A stretch of DNA of 54,193 bases from Desulfotignum sp. (lineage in GTDB: Bacteria; Desulfobacterota; Desulfobacteria; Desulfobacterales; Desulfobacteraceae), in NCBI GenBank assembly GCA_011389555.1, contig JAABUD010000302.1, positions 1 to 54,193 of the forward strand, in the 5' to 3' direction. How positions within the stretch are numbered: the first letter of the stretch is position 1; each line of letters opens with the position of its first letter. The position numbers were made by a program, and so were the translations under genes. Shown in pieces: positions 47,356 through 54,193 of this stretch. The notes under the pieces are model-generated. The model did no database searches. It saw only the letters and a list, made by a program, of their open reading frames with translations, and was not told where the DNA came from.

Positions 47356-48786
47356 ATGGAAAATTTTTTGAATATCGGATGGCAGAACGGGCTGGATATC
47401 ACCCTGAACACCTATATTCTGTTCCGGCTGTATGTGCTGTTCAGAGGAACCAATGTACTCAGGGTACTGTTCACCATGGTGGTGCTGCTGGTTTTCAGGC
47501 AGGTGGCGTTTGCCATGGGGTTGATAATCACCAGCTGGGTGCTTCAGGGCGTGCTTGCCGTGGCCGCCCTGGTGATCATCATCGTATTTCGCAATGAAAT
47601 TTCATCCGCACTCAAGACCCGGGATCTGAAATATTTTTTCTGGGGGATTCCCCGGCAGCAGATCAAGACCCCGGTCGGTATCATTGTCGACAGTGTGTAT
47701 GAGATGGCTGGAAAAAAAATCGGCGCCTTGATTGTACTGCCGTTGAGCCGGGGAATGGAAAGCGTTGTTCAAGAAGGGATTGCGTGGCAGGGAAAGCTGT
47801 CCAAAGAGATGCTGATCAGCATTTTCTGGCAGGACAACCCGGTCCATGACGGGGCGGTTGTGATCCGGGGGGATCGGATCACGGAGGTCGGTGTGATTCT
47901 TCCGCTGTCCAAAAGGACCGATCTGCCTTCCCGTTTCGGAACCCGTCACCGGGCCGCGGTGGGGCTGGCCGAGCAGACTGATGCCCTGGTGATCGTGGTA
48001 TCAGAGGAACAAGGAAAGATTACCCTGGTCCGGGACAAGCAGATGTACGATATCAATGATGCCGGGGTGCTTGAAAAGATACTGACGCAGCATGCCGGAG
48101 GAGACCTGTCCGCCCGGAATGTCAAAAAACAGACCCGGGAACTGGTGGTTGCAGCCGCCGTGTGTCTGGCGTGTGTCACCGGGCTGTGGGTCAGTTTCTC
48201 CAGGGGGGTGGAAGCCCTTGCCACCCATGATATCCCCGTTGAATTTGTAAAATCGAACCAGAATCTGGAAGTATTTTCTTCTTCAGCCGGCAGTGTCCGG
48301 CTTCTGCTCAGCGGGTCCCGTCCTTTGGTTCGATCGTTGAGACCGGATCGGATCAGTGTGAAGCTGAACCTGGTCAATACTGAACCGGGCGTCAATCAAC
48401 TGACCGTCGCCCGGGATTCGATTTCATTGCCGCCCGGTATTCAGGTGAAAAATATCGAGCCGTCCATGCTGGAGGTGATGGTGGATGTGCCATTGAAAAA
48501 AATATTGCCGGTTCAACCCTACTGGGTGGGGAAACTGCCCCGGGACCGGATCATGACCCGGGTGGCGGTATCACCGGAAACGGTTCCTGTCATCGGTCCG
48601 GCCCGGGTTCTCAAAGAAATGAATACGCTGTTTACGGAACCGGTTTCTCTGGATGGCCTGACAGAATCCGGTGCGCTGCGTGCCGGAGTGGCGCTGAACC
48701 CTTCCACGCTGCGTCTCGAGGATGAAAAAAACCGGATGGTTCAACTGGATTGCACCATCCAGATACGTGAAAATACCGCCCCTTGA
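47356..48786 (+). CDS. Diadenylate cyclase (CdaA) fused to YbbR domain
   Basis: A 476-residue membrane protein. Three N-terminal TM segments (about residues 20-80, with 'FRGT') lead to the DAC domain. The catalytic DGA is at 165-167 ('HDGAVVI') and RHR at 197-199 ('GTRHRAAVG'). A further TM helix (about 263-283) is followed by YbbR-like repeats (about 285-470; 'DIPVEFVKSNQNLEV', 'VKNIEPSMLEVMVDVPLKK'). It makes c-di-AMP from two ATP. In Firmicutes CdaA and its regulator YbbR (CdaR) are separate; here they are one chain, placing the regulator in the periplasm. It starts 6 bp after the DUF2914 gene. Confidence 0.92.
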   Translation: MENFLNIGWQNGLDITLNTYILFRLYVLFRGTNVLRVLFTMVVLLVFRQVAFAMGLIITSWVLQGVLAVAALVIIIVFRNEISSALKTRDLKYFFWGIPRQQIKTPVGIIVDSVYEMAGKKIGALIVLPLSRGMESVVQEGIAWQGKLSKEMLISIFWQDNPVHDGAVVIRGDRITEVGVILPLSKRTDLPSRFGTRHRAAVGLAEQTDALVIVVSEEQGKITLVRDKQMYDINDAGVLEKILTQHAGGDLSARNVKKQTRELVVAAAVCLACVTGLWVSFSRGVEALATHDIPVEFVKSNQNLEVFSSSAGSVRLLLSGSRPLVRSLRPDRISVKLNLVNTEPGVNQLTVARDSISLPPGIQVKNIEPSMLEVMVDVPLKKILPVQPYWVGKLPRDRIMTRVAVSPETVPVIGPARVLKEMNTLFTEPVSLDGLTESGALRAGVALNPSTLRLEDEKNRMVQLDCTIQIRENTAP

Positions 48787-48822
48787 AAATGGGGCCAATC
48801 TTTTTAAATGAGGAGAGATTCT

Positions 48823-49476
48823 ATGTTGAAGCTTGGAGAAAAAGGAGCCATTCCCCAGAAAGACAACGAAACCTATGCCATTGCCCCTCACATTCCCTGC
48901 GGGGTGGTTACGCCGGATCTGCTGCGGAAAATTGCGGATATATCTGAAAAATACCAGGCCAAAGCCATAAAAATCACCGGGGCCACCCGGCTGGCTATCG
49001 TGGGACTCAAAGAATCCGACATCGATGCGGTCTGGGAAGATCTGGGCATGGAAAAAGGCGCGGCCGTCGGGCTTTGTGTCAGAAGCATACGCACGTGCCC
49101 CGGCACCACGTTCTGCAAACTCGGAAAACAGGATGCACTGGGGATCGGGATGAAGCTGGACCAGAAATACCATGCCGCCACATTGCCGGGTAAATTCAAG
49201 ATGGCGGTATCCGGCTGCAAGCTGAGCTGTTCGGAATCCTGGGTCCGGGATATTGGATTGATCGGGCTTCCGGGCGGGTGGACCCTGACCATCGGCGGAA
49301 ATGTGGGGATGACCCCCCGGATAGGCAAAGAACTGGTGGCCGAACTGGATGATGATCAGGTGTTGGCGGCCGTGGAAAAAGTGATCGCTGTTTATACGGA
49401 CCAGGCAAAACCCGGTGAACGCCTGGGGAAAATGATAGAACGACTTGGACTGGATCCGTTCAAAGCGGTTCTGTAA
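48823..49476 (+). CDS. Small assimilatory-type siroheme sulfite reductase
   Basis: A 217-residue protein. The cysteine pattern is C92-x5-C98 ('CPGTTFC') and C132-x3-C136 ('CKLSC'), the siroheme/[4Fe-4S] signature of nitrite and sulfite reductases. The length matches the low-molecular-weight assimilatory-type sulfite reductase of Desulfovibrio vulgaris, about half a usual subunit. It reduces sulfite, or possibly nitrite, with electrons from a ferredoxin-type donor. The ATG at 48823 has AGGAG. It lies 36 bp after the cyclase gene. The 3' flank has a strong inverted repeat at 49512-49569. Confidence 0.88.
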   Translation: MLKLGEKGAIPQKDNETYAIAPHIPCGVVTPDLLRKIADISEKYQAKAIKITGATRLAIVGLKESDIDAVWEDLGMEKGAAVGLCVRSIRTCPGTTFCKLGKQDALGIGMKLDQKYHAATLPGKFKMAVSGCKLSCSESWVRDIGLIGLPGGWTLTIGGNVGMTPRIGKELVAELDDDQVLAAVEKVIAVYTDQAKPGERLGKMIERLGLDPFKAVL

Positions 49477-49511
49477 AGAATCGCAGCATCCCTGGCGGAT
49501 CGATTTCGCCC

Positions 49512-49569
49512 TGGCGCCGCACGGTAAAGACGAAACGATACGTCGTGCCTGAAACGCCGTGCGGCGCCA
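49512..49569. terminator. Inverted repeat (13 bp) after the sulfite reductase gene
   Basis: TGGCGCCGCACGG (49512-49524) and CCGTGCGGCGCCA (49557-49569) pair exactly over a 32-nt loop, which itself contains ACGA-TACG-TCGT. No U-run follows on the plus strand. It is the likely 3' end of the cyclase/reductase transcript, possibly factor-dependent. Further downstream (49570-49783) the region is A/T-rich and contains TTGTATC and its complement GATACAA at 49697-49703 and 49724-49730, but no gene other than the one starting at 49784. Confidence 0.55.
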
Positions 49570-49783
49570 ATCGTTGATTTATCAACTATTGGCTTTTTTT
49601 GAAATTGCATTTTTTTCAGATAAGTCCCGCTCTTCACTTACCAAAACTGCCATTTTTTTGTTATTTTGTGATTTTTTGCTTGACAATGCAATCGATTTGT
49701 ATCAAAAAAATGGCTATGAAATAGATACAATAAAGCAGTGTTGCCCAGGGTCATTTTATTCGCGTAAACAGGGGAGGGATTGT

Positions 49784-50071
49784 ATGTCATCAAATCAATT
49801 TTTTAATCACGAAGGACCGTGGTCGGATGCCACAGAACCGCTGATGTGCACGGATACCGGCGATTGGCGAACCAAGCGGCCGGTGGTGGACAAGGAAATG
49901 TGTATTTTCTGCGGTTTCTGTGCCATCTACTGCCCGATTCAGGTGATGGAAATGACAGCGGACAGCTGTTTCGAGCCTGATCTGGATTTCTGCAAAGGAT
50001 GCGGCATCTGCGCAAAAGAATGTCCCAAAGGGGCGATCACCATGGTTTCAGAAGGGGAGTTTGTATCATGA
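49784..50071 (+). CDS. 2-oxoacid:acceptor oxidoreductase, delta (ferredoxin-like) subunit
   Basis: A 95-residue two-[4Fe-4S] ferredoxin. The cysteines are C40-C43-C46-C50 and C70-C73-C76-C80. This is the delta subunit that relays electrons in four-subunit pyruvate-, 2-oxoglutarate- or phenylglyoxylate-type oxidoreductases. A GGGGAGGG site precedes the ATG; the longer frame from 49559 includes non-coding sequence. The stop overlaps the alpha-subunit ATG. The order delta-alpha-beta-gamma differs from the pad operon of Aromatoleum but matches common Por/Kor clusters in anaerobes. Confidence 0.88.
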   Translation: MSSNQFFNHEGPWSDATEPLMCTDTGDWRTKRPVVDKEMCIFCGFCAIYCPIQVMEMTADSCFEPDLDFCKGCGICAKECPKGAITMVSEGEFVS

Positions 50072-51294
50072 ATACCTCTGCAACATCGTCTACTATCAAA
50101 GTCATCACCGGAAACGCCGCCGCCGCCATCGGCGCAAAACTGGCCCGGCCCGATGTGGTGGCCGCCTATCCCATTACTCCCCAGACCGAGGTGATCGAAC
50201 AGATATCGAGCTTTCACGCATCCGGAGAGATGGATTGTGAACTGATCACCGTGGAAGGGGAAAATTCCGCCATGAACGCCGTGATGGCGGCATCTCTGGC
50301 AGGCGGCCGGGTATTTACCGCATCCTCTTCCTGGGGGCTGGTGTTCATGTATGATGCTGTTTTGGCTACAGCCGGTGCCAGAGCCCCCGTGGTCATGGTC
50401 AATGTGAACCGGGAAACCCCGGGGATTATTGCGGTGTCTTCCGGTCAGCAGGACATGATCTCCACCCGGGACGCGGGCTGGATATTTCTGGTTGCTGAAA
50501 ACTGCCAGGAGATTCTGGACCTGGTCCTTCAGGCCTACCGCCTGGCCGAGGATTATGATATTCAGGTGCCGGTGATGGTGCATTATGACGGTTTTTTTCT
50601 GTCCTATCTGTCCGAAGGCGTGGAAATTCCGGAGCAGGAAACCGTGGATCAGTTTCTGTCGGTACTTGAAACCCAGCCGAAGCGGACCATGCTTCGACCC
50701 GGTGAAAAAATGGGCGTGGGAACCCACGGGATTCTGGGCGGGTACATGGAACTGAGGCATAAACACGTGACCGCCATGGAGCGGTCCAAAGCCAAATTCG
50801 ATGCCATTGATCAGGAATTTGCCGATGTTTTCGGCCGAGCCTATGGCGGGCAGCTGGAAGAGTATCGCACCGAAGATGCGGATATGGTTCTGGTGGGATC
50901 CGGTTCCATGTGCGGCACCATCAAGTCGGTCATCGATGAACAGCGAGAAAAAGGCCTGCGCGTCGGGCTGGTGAAGATCCGCATGTACCGTCCTTTTCCC
51001 CATCAGGCCCTGGTCAAGGCGCTCAAGGGGAAAAATGCCATCGGCGTGGTGGATCGCAGCCTGGCGTTCGGATTTGACGGCGGTCCCATCTACACGGAGT
51101 TGAAAGCATTTGAAACCAAATTGGGTGGGGCGAAACTGGTCAGTTTTATCGATGGCATCGCCAATACCGATATCACCAAAACCAATGTGATACAGATGAT
51201 CCGGATGACGAAAGATCTGGCGGACGGCAAGGATGTCCCTGAAGTAACCTGGGTGTCGTATCCGGAGGCCAATTCAGACAAAGGGGGAAAATAA
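50068..51294 (+). CDS. 2-oxoacid:acceptor oxidoreductase, alpha subunit
   Basis: A 408-residue PorA-type subunit. '[35 protein letters not shown]' is the substrate/pyrophosphate domain start. '[29 protein letters not shown]' and '[21 protein letters not shown]' follow, with a late '[13 protein letters not shown]'. It forms part of the thiamine-diphosphate-dependent complex that oxidatively decarboxylates a 2-oxoacid to acyl-CoA, reducing ferredoxin. The ATG overlaps the delta stop. The substrate (pyruvate, 2-oxoglutarate, phenylglyoxylate) is not decided by sequence alone; the downstream Mo-enzyme genes favour phenylglyoxylate. Confidence 0.9.
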   Translation: MNTSATSSTIKVITGNAAAAIGAKLARPDVVAAYPITPQTEVIEQISSFHASGEMDCELITVEGENSAMNAVMAASLAGGRVFTASSSWGLVFMYDAVLATAGARAPVVMVNVNRETPGIIAVSSGQQDMISTRDAGWIFLVAENCQEILDLVLQAYRLAEDYDIQVPVMVHYDGFFLSYLSEGVEIPEQETVDQFLSVLETQPKRTMLRPGEKMGVGTHGILGGYMELRHKHVTAMERSKAKFDAIDQEFADVFGRAYGGQLEEYRTEDADMVLVGSGSMCGTIKSVIDEQREKGLRVGLVKIRMYRPFPHQALVKALKGKNAIGVVDRSLAFGFDGGPIYTELKAFETKLGGAKLVSFIDGIANTDITKTNVIQMIRMTKDLADGKDVPEVTWVSYPEANSDKGGK

Positions 51295-51295
51295 C

Positions 51296-52270
51296 ATGAC
51301 TGAGAAAAAGAAAGGCCGGCTGACCAACGTACTGGATTACCTCAAACATGACGACCCGTTTTCAAAAGGGGTGGCGTTCTGCCCGGGGTGCGGTCTGGAA
51401 CTGCTGTTGCGTTTCATCCCCCGGGTCCTGGGAAATGACATCGTCATTACCGGCACCCCGTCCTGTTCCGCCCCGGTACTGCTGGGTCAGAACAGGCAGT
51501 CCTGGCACACCCTGTCTTATTTCGGGACCCTGATGACCGGGGCCGCCGCCAATGCAACGGGCCTGGTGCGTTACTACAAAAAAGCCGGTATCGACAACAC
51601 GGTGGTGTGTTTCAACGGCGACGGCACGGCCAATGATATTGGATTCGGTAATCTTTCCGGGGCTGCGGAACGCAATGAACCCTTCATCTACATCTGCTAT
51701 GACAATGAAGGGTATATGAACACCGGTATCCAGAAAAGCGGCACCACCCCTTATGGGGCCACCACCACCACCACCCCCTACGGCACCGTGCACAGGGGAA
51801 AGAACCTGCGGCGCATGAACCTGGGGCTGAAAATGGCCATGAACAAGATTCCCTATACTGCCACGGCGACACTCAGTGATCTGGAGGATCTGGCCAAGAA
51901 ACTGCTCAAGGCGAAAAAAGCCAAGGAGCGGGGATTCTGTTTTCTCCATGTGTTCGCGCCCTGTCCCACCGGCTGGGGAGCGGATCCCGCAAATACGATC
52001 GACATCTGCCGGCAGGCGGTGAAATCCAATTATTTTCCGCTGTGGGAGGCGGAAAACGGTAAAATCCGCATGACCAAGACCGTCAAAAAGCCCAAACCCG
52101 TGAGCAGTTACACCAAAATGATGAAAAAATTCAACCACATGACTGAAAAGGATATGAAGATCCTTCAGGAAGATGTGGAATATGAATATTGCCTGTTGGG
52201 CGGACTGAGCGTGCTGGAAGCGGAATGCCAGCTCCCGGTTTCTGCGGAAGATCAAGGAGAAAAATTATGA
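51296..52270 (+). CDS. 2-oxoacid:acceptor oxidoreductase, beta (ThDP-binding) subunit
   Basis: A 324-residue subunit. N-terminal 'FCPGCGLELLLRFIP' and 'TPSCSAPVL' supply FeS cysteines. The ThDP motif is 'GDGTANDIGFGNLSGAAERNEPFIYICYDNEGYMNTGIQKSGTTP'. 'FLHVFAPCPTGWG' carries another conserved Cys. The complex binds ThDP here and passes electrons through 4Fe-4S clusters. It ends overlapping the gamma-subunit ATG, and starts 1 bp after the alpha subunit. Confidence 0.92.
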   Translation: MTEKKKGRLTNVLDYLKHDDPFSKGVAFCPGCGLELLLRFIPRVLGNDIVITGTPSCSAPVLLGQNRQSWHTLSYFGTLMTGAAANATGLVRYYKKAGIDNTVVCFNGDGTANDIGFGNLSGAAERNEPFIYICYDNEGYMNTGIQKSGTTPYGATTTTTPYGTVHRGKNLRRMNLGLKMAMNKIPYTATATLSDLEDLAKKLLKAKKAKERGFCFLHVFAPCPTGWGADPANTIDICRQAVKSNYFPLWEAENGKIRMTKTVKKPKPVSSYTKMMKKFNHMTEKDMKILQEDVEYEYCLLGGLSVLEAECQLPVSAEDQGEKL

Positions 52271-52818
52271 TGAGTGAAGTCAGATTCCATGGCAGGGGCG
52301 GGCAGGGGGTGGTCACCACCTCCAAGATTCTGGCCAATGCATTTGTCAGAACCGGGCAGTTCGGCGCCAGCTTTCCCATGTTCGGATTTGAACGCAGAGG
52401 GGCTCCGGTCACGGCATTCGGGCGGTTTTCCGACAAACCGGTGAAAGAGAAAACCCAGATCTACAATCCCAATATCCTGGTGGTGCTGGATCCGTCCCAG
52501 AAACATTCTTCCGCCGTGTTTGACGGGCTGTTGCCCGGCGGCATGCTGCTGCTCAACGACAAAAAGAATTCAGGCGATATCCGGCATGAGAATCTGAGAA
52601 AACTGGCCGTGGTGGATGCCAACGGCATCGCCCTGGAGGAGATCGGACTGCCCATTCCCAATACTGTGGTGGTAGGCGCGTTTGCAAAAATGTCGGGGCT
52701 GCTGGATATCGAACCGGTGCTGGAGGCATTGGCGGATTTTTTTTCCGGCAAAAAACTGGATGCCAACAAGGTGTGTGCAAAAAGAGGGTTTGAAGAGGTA
52801 GCGACGGTTGATCTTTAG
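52267..52818 (+). CDS. 2-oxoacid:acceptor oxidoreductase, gamma subunit
   Basis: A 183-residue PorC/PorG-type subunit beginning MMSEVRFHGRGGQGVVTTSKIL, the signature of the family. It continues with 'FGASFPMFGFERRGAPVTAFGRFS' and 'PIPNTVVVGAFAKMSGLLD'. A CAAGGAGAA site precedes the ATG, which overlaps the beta stop (ATGA). Together with delta, alpha and beta this completes a four-subunit enzyme with no FAD subunit, so the electron acceptor is likely ferredoxin rather than NAD+. Confidence 0.9.
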   Translation: MMSEVRFHGRGGQGVVTTSKILANAFVRTGQFGASFPMFGFERRGAPVTAFGRFSDKPVKEKTQIYNPNILVVLDPSQKHSSAVFDGLLPGGMLLLNDKKNSGDIRHENLRKLAVVDANGIALEEIGLPIPNTVVVGAFAKMSGLLDIEPVLEALADFFSGKKLDANKVCAKRGFEEVATVDL

Positions 52819-52880
52819 GCAGCGTGAAACAGGATCAATACAGATGCAAAATAATAAAATAAAGACAAAAAGGAGCTGCT

Positions 52881-53537
52881 ATGCCTAGATGGGGAATGGT
52901 AATCGATGTAAAACGGTGTATTGCCTGCTGGGGGTGCACCATCGCGTGCAAGGAAGAACATTTTCTGCCCCCCGGGGTGTTCTTTAACCGGGTGCTGATC
53001 GGGGAAACCGGCAAGTTTCCCACCTCGTCCAAGCTGATTTATCCGATCCTGTGCAACCATTGCGAGGACGCGGCCTGTGTGGAGGCATGCCCCACGGGTG
53101 CCACTTATGTCCGAGAAGACGGGATCGTGGCCATCGACGAGAGCAAATGCGTGGGATGCCGGGCCTGTATGATCGCGTGTCCGTATCAGCAGCGGACCTA
53201 TTATGATGAAAAAGTCAAAAGCCGGGAATATTTCCCGGGCCAGGGCAAGACCGAGATGGAAATTATCGGTGAAAAACTGTATCCCTTTACACTCGGGACG
53301 GTGATTAAATGCAATTTTTGTTCGGAACGGATCGATGATGGCATGAAAAAAGGCCTGACCCCGGGCAAGGATGAAGACGCAACGCCCGCCTGTGTCAATA
53401 TCTGTCCGGTAGGTGCCCGGGTGTTTGGAGATCTGGATGATCCCAACAGCGAGATCAACCGGTTGATCATGGAGAAGAAAGGCAAACAACTCAGAAAAGA
53501 ATTCGGCACTGAACCCGCCGTTTACTATATCGATTAA
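52881..53537 (+). CDS. DmsB-like four-[4Fe-4S] electron-transfer subunit (PadC-like)
   Basis: A 218-residue ferredoxin-type protein with four cysteine groups: 'CIACWGCTIAC', 'CNHCEDAACVEACP', 'CVGCRACMIACP' and 'CNFC' paired with 'PACVNICP'. This is the electron-transfer subunit pattern of DMSO-reductase-family molybdoenzymes. A molybdopterin oxidoreductase starts 12 bp later, so the two are partner subunits. There is no Tat or Sec signal. The pair resembles PadC and PadB of phenylacetyl-CoA:acceptor oxidoreductase, which is supported by context rather than by a unique motif. AAGGAG precedes the ATG. Confidence 0.88.
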   Translation: MPRWGMVIDVKRCIACWGCTIACKEEHFLPPGVFFNRVLIGETGKFPTSSKLIYPILCNHCEDAACVEACPTGATYVREDGIVAIDESKCVGCRACMIACPYQQRTYYDEKVKSREYFPGQGKTEMEIIGEKLYPFTLGTVIKCNFCSERIDDGMKKGLTPGKDEDATPACVNICPVGARVFGDLDDPNSEINRLIMEKKGKQLRKEFGTEPAVYYID

Positions 53538-53549
53538 ACAGGAGGCAAT

Positions 53550-54193
53550 ATGACCTATAAGACAGATGAAATTTGGGAAGACAAATGGGTAAATACCACC
53601 TGTGGCGTCTGCTATTGCGGATGCGGAGCCAAAGTGCGGGTGGTGAACGGGGTGCCGGTGAAAATCGAGGGCATCAAAGAGACCACCATGGGCGGTACCA
53701 ATGCCGGTCTGTGCGGCAAAGGGGTGGCCGGTCTCATGTACTACCATGACCCCAACCGGATCAAAAAACCGATGCTGCGGACCAATCCGGAAAAAGGGAT
53801 CGGTGTGGATCCCAAGTGGAAAGAGATTGAATGGGAAGAAGCCTATGACATCATCACCACCAAGATGAAAAAGATCATGGAAGATGATCCCAACAAGATT
53901 CTGTTCACCAATCAGACCATGCGGGCTTCGGACGGTCCGCACAACCATCCCTATTTTTATGCCCAGGCGTTCGGGGTCAAGAACAACGGAAATTTTATCA
54001 TCGGCGGCGGCAGCCTGCACTGCGGCAATGCCTGTCACATGCTGGGGGGCCTGATTCACGGGGCCTGGTCCATTGCGCCGGACTGGCGGTACACCAAATA
54101 TGTGTTGAAATGGGGCTCCAGCAAGGGCACCGGTTCCGGACATTCCGCCATGACCAATGCCCGGTTGCGGGCCGATGCAGTCCGAAGAGGCAT
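53550..54193 (+). CDS. Molybdopterin oxidoreductase catalytic subunit (partial, PadB-like)
   Basis: The first 214 residues of a DMSO-reductase-family Mo/W enzyme; the rest is beyond the window. The N-terminal FeS motif is 'TTCGVCYCGCGAKVRV', with the last Cys in 'AGLCGKG'. The next part ('RIKKPMLRTNPEKG', 'WEEAYDIITTKMKKI') and the 'GSLHCGNACHMLGGLIHG' segment follow the usual fold. No twin-arginine signal is present, so the enzyme is cytoplasmic. It is preceded by GGAGG and the DmsB-like gene. The metal-ligand residue cannot be assigned from what is visible. Confidence 0.85.
   Translation, partial: MTYKTDEIWEDKWVNTTCGVCYCGCGAKVRVVNGVPVKIEGIKETTMGGTNAGLCGKGVAGLMYYHDPNRIKKPMLRTNPEKGIGVDPKWKEIEWEEAYDIITTKMKKIMEDDPNKILFTNQTMRASDGPHNHPYFYAQAFGVKNNGNFIIGGGSLHCGNACHMLGGLIHGAWSIAPDWRYTKYVLKWGSSKGTGSGHSAMTNARLRADAVRRG

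Overview
The window looks like a chromosomal segment of a sulfate-reducing Desulfobacterota bacterium, most likely a member of the Desulfobacteraceae/Desulfobacterales. This is an inference from content: a small assimilatory-type siroheme sulfite reductase, LL-diaminopimelate aminotransferase for lysine/peptidoglycan synthesis, two tandem MoeA proteins, an ADP-forming acyl-CoA synthetase, and a four-subunit 2-oxoacid:ferredoxin oxidoreductase followed by an FeS protein and a molybdopterin enzyme. Nearly all of it is densely packed core-type genes. I see no IS element, phage, integrase or CRISPR array.

Layout. 1-0.5 kb: the start of a thiamine operon (thiS) on the minus strand under a textbook TPP riboswitch, which begins only 12 nt after a tRNA-Glu gene. 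0.5-6.3 kb (minus): a small membrane protein, an MltB-type lytic transglycosylase, then the nitrogen-control operon glnD-glnB-glnA with a consensus sigma-54 promoter just upstream of glnD. 6.5-9.8 kb: tatA, a divergent MoxR ATPase/CoxE-like VWA pair, and tatD. 10.0-15.7 kb (plus): a cell-division and peptidoglycan-hydrolysis cluster ftsE-ftsX-envC-ctpA-divergent polysaccharide deacetylase, in which most neighbouring genes overlap, plus a hotdog thioesterase. 15.8-16.0 kb: a 189-bp near-palindromic element with perfect 18-bp ends. 16.2-20.7 kb: a TetR regulator overlapping an acyl-CoA synthetase (ADP-forming), then panB overlapping a DUF2520/PanG-like gene. 20.7-24.1 kb (minus): an M16C metalloprotease and a small winged-helix-like protein. 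24.2-29.5 kb (plus): rsmA, dapL, moeA and a moeA-periplasmic-binding-protein fusion. 29.6-30.8 kb (minus): a VWA-OmpA lipoprotein with a strong terminator. 31-38.9 kb (plus): uppP, phosphomannomutase, UvrD-like helicase, MFS transporter, glycine-zipper lipoprotein and typA. 39-41.9 kb: aminotransferase and a FadR/GntR regulator with a TGGT-N3-ACCA operator, and a small PII-like protein. 42-46.7 kb: YgiQ radical SAM protein, VOC protein, amidase with a triple C-terminal repeat, and asparaginase. 46.9-49.5 kb: DUF2914 protein, a diadenylate cyclase fused to YbbR, and the small sulfite reductase. 49.8-54.2 kb: a 2-oxoacid oxidoreductase (delta-alpha-beta-gamma), a four-cluster ferredoxin-type protein and the start of a molybdopterin oxidoreductase.

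The last block is metabolically the most suggestive. A thiamine-dependent 2-oxoacid:acceptor oxidoreductase beside a DmsB-like FeS subunit and a Mo/W enzyme is the gene content expected for anaerobic alpha-oxidation of phenylacetyl-CoA to phenylglyoxylate and on to benzoyl-CoA (PadBC plus PadEFGI). A generic pyruvate or 2-oxoglutarate:ferredoxin oxidoreductase cannot be excluded from this window. Other points of interest are the sigma-54 promoter with an almost absent leader, the tRNA/riboswitch adjacency, the CdaA-YbbR fusion, the 189-bp palindromic element, and a series of strong intergenic hairpins without U-tracts.
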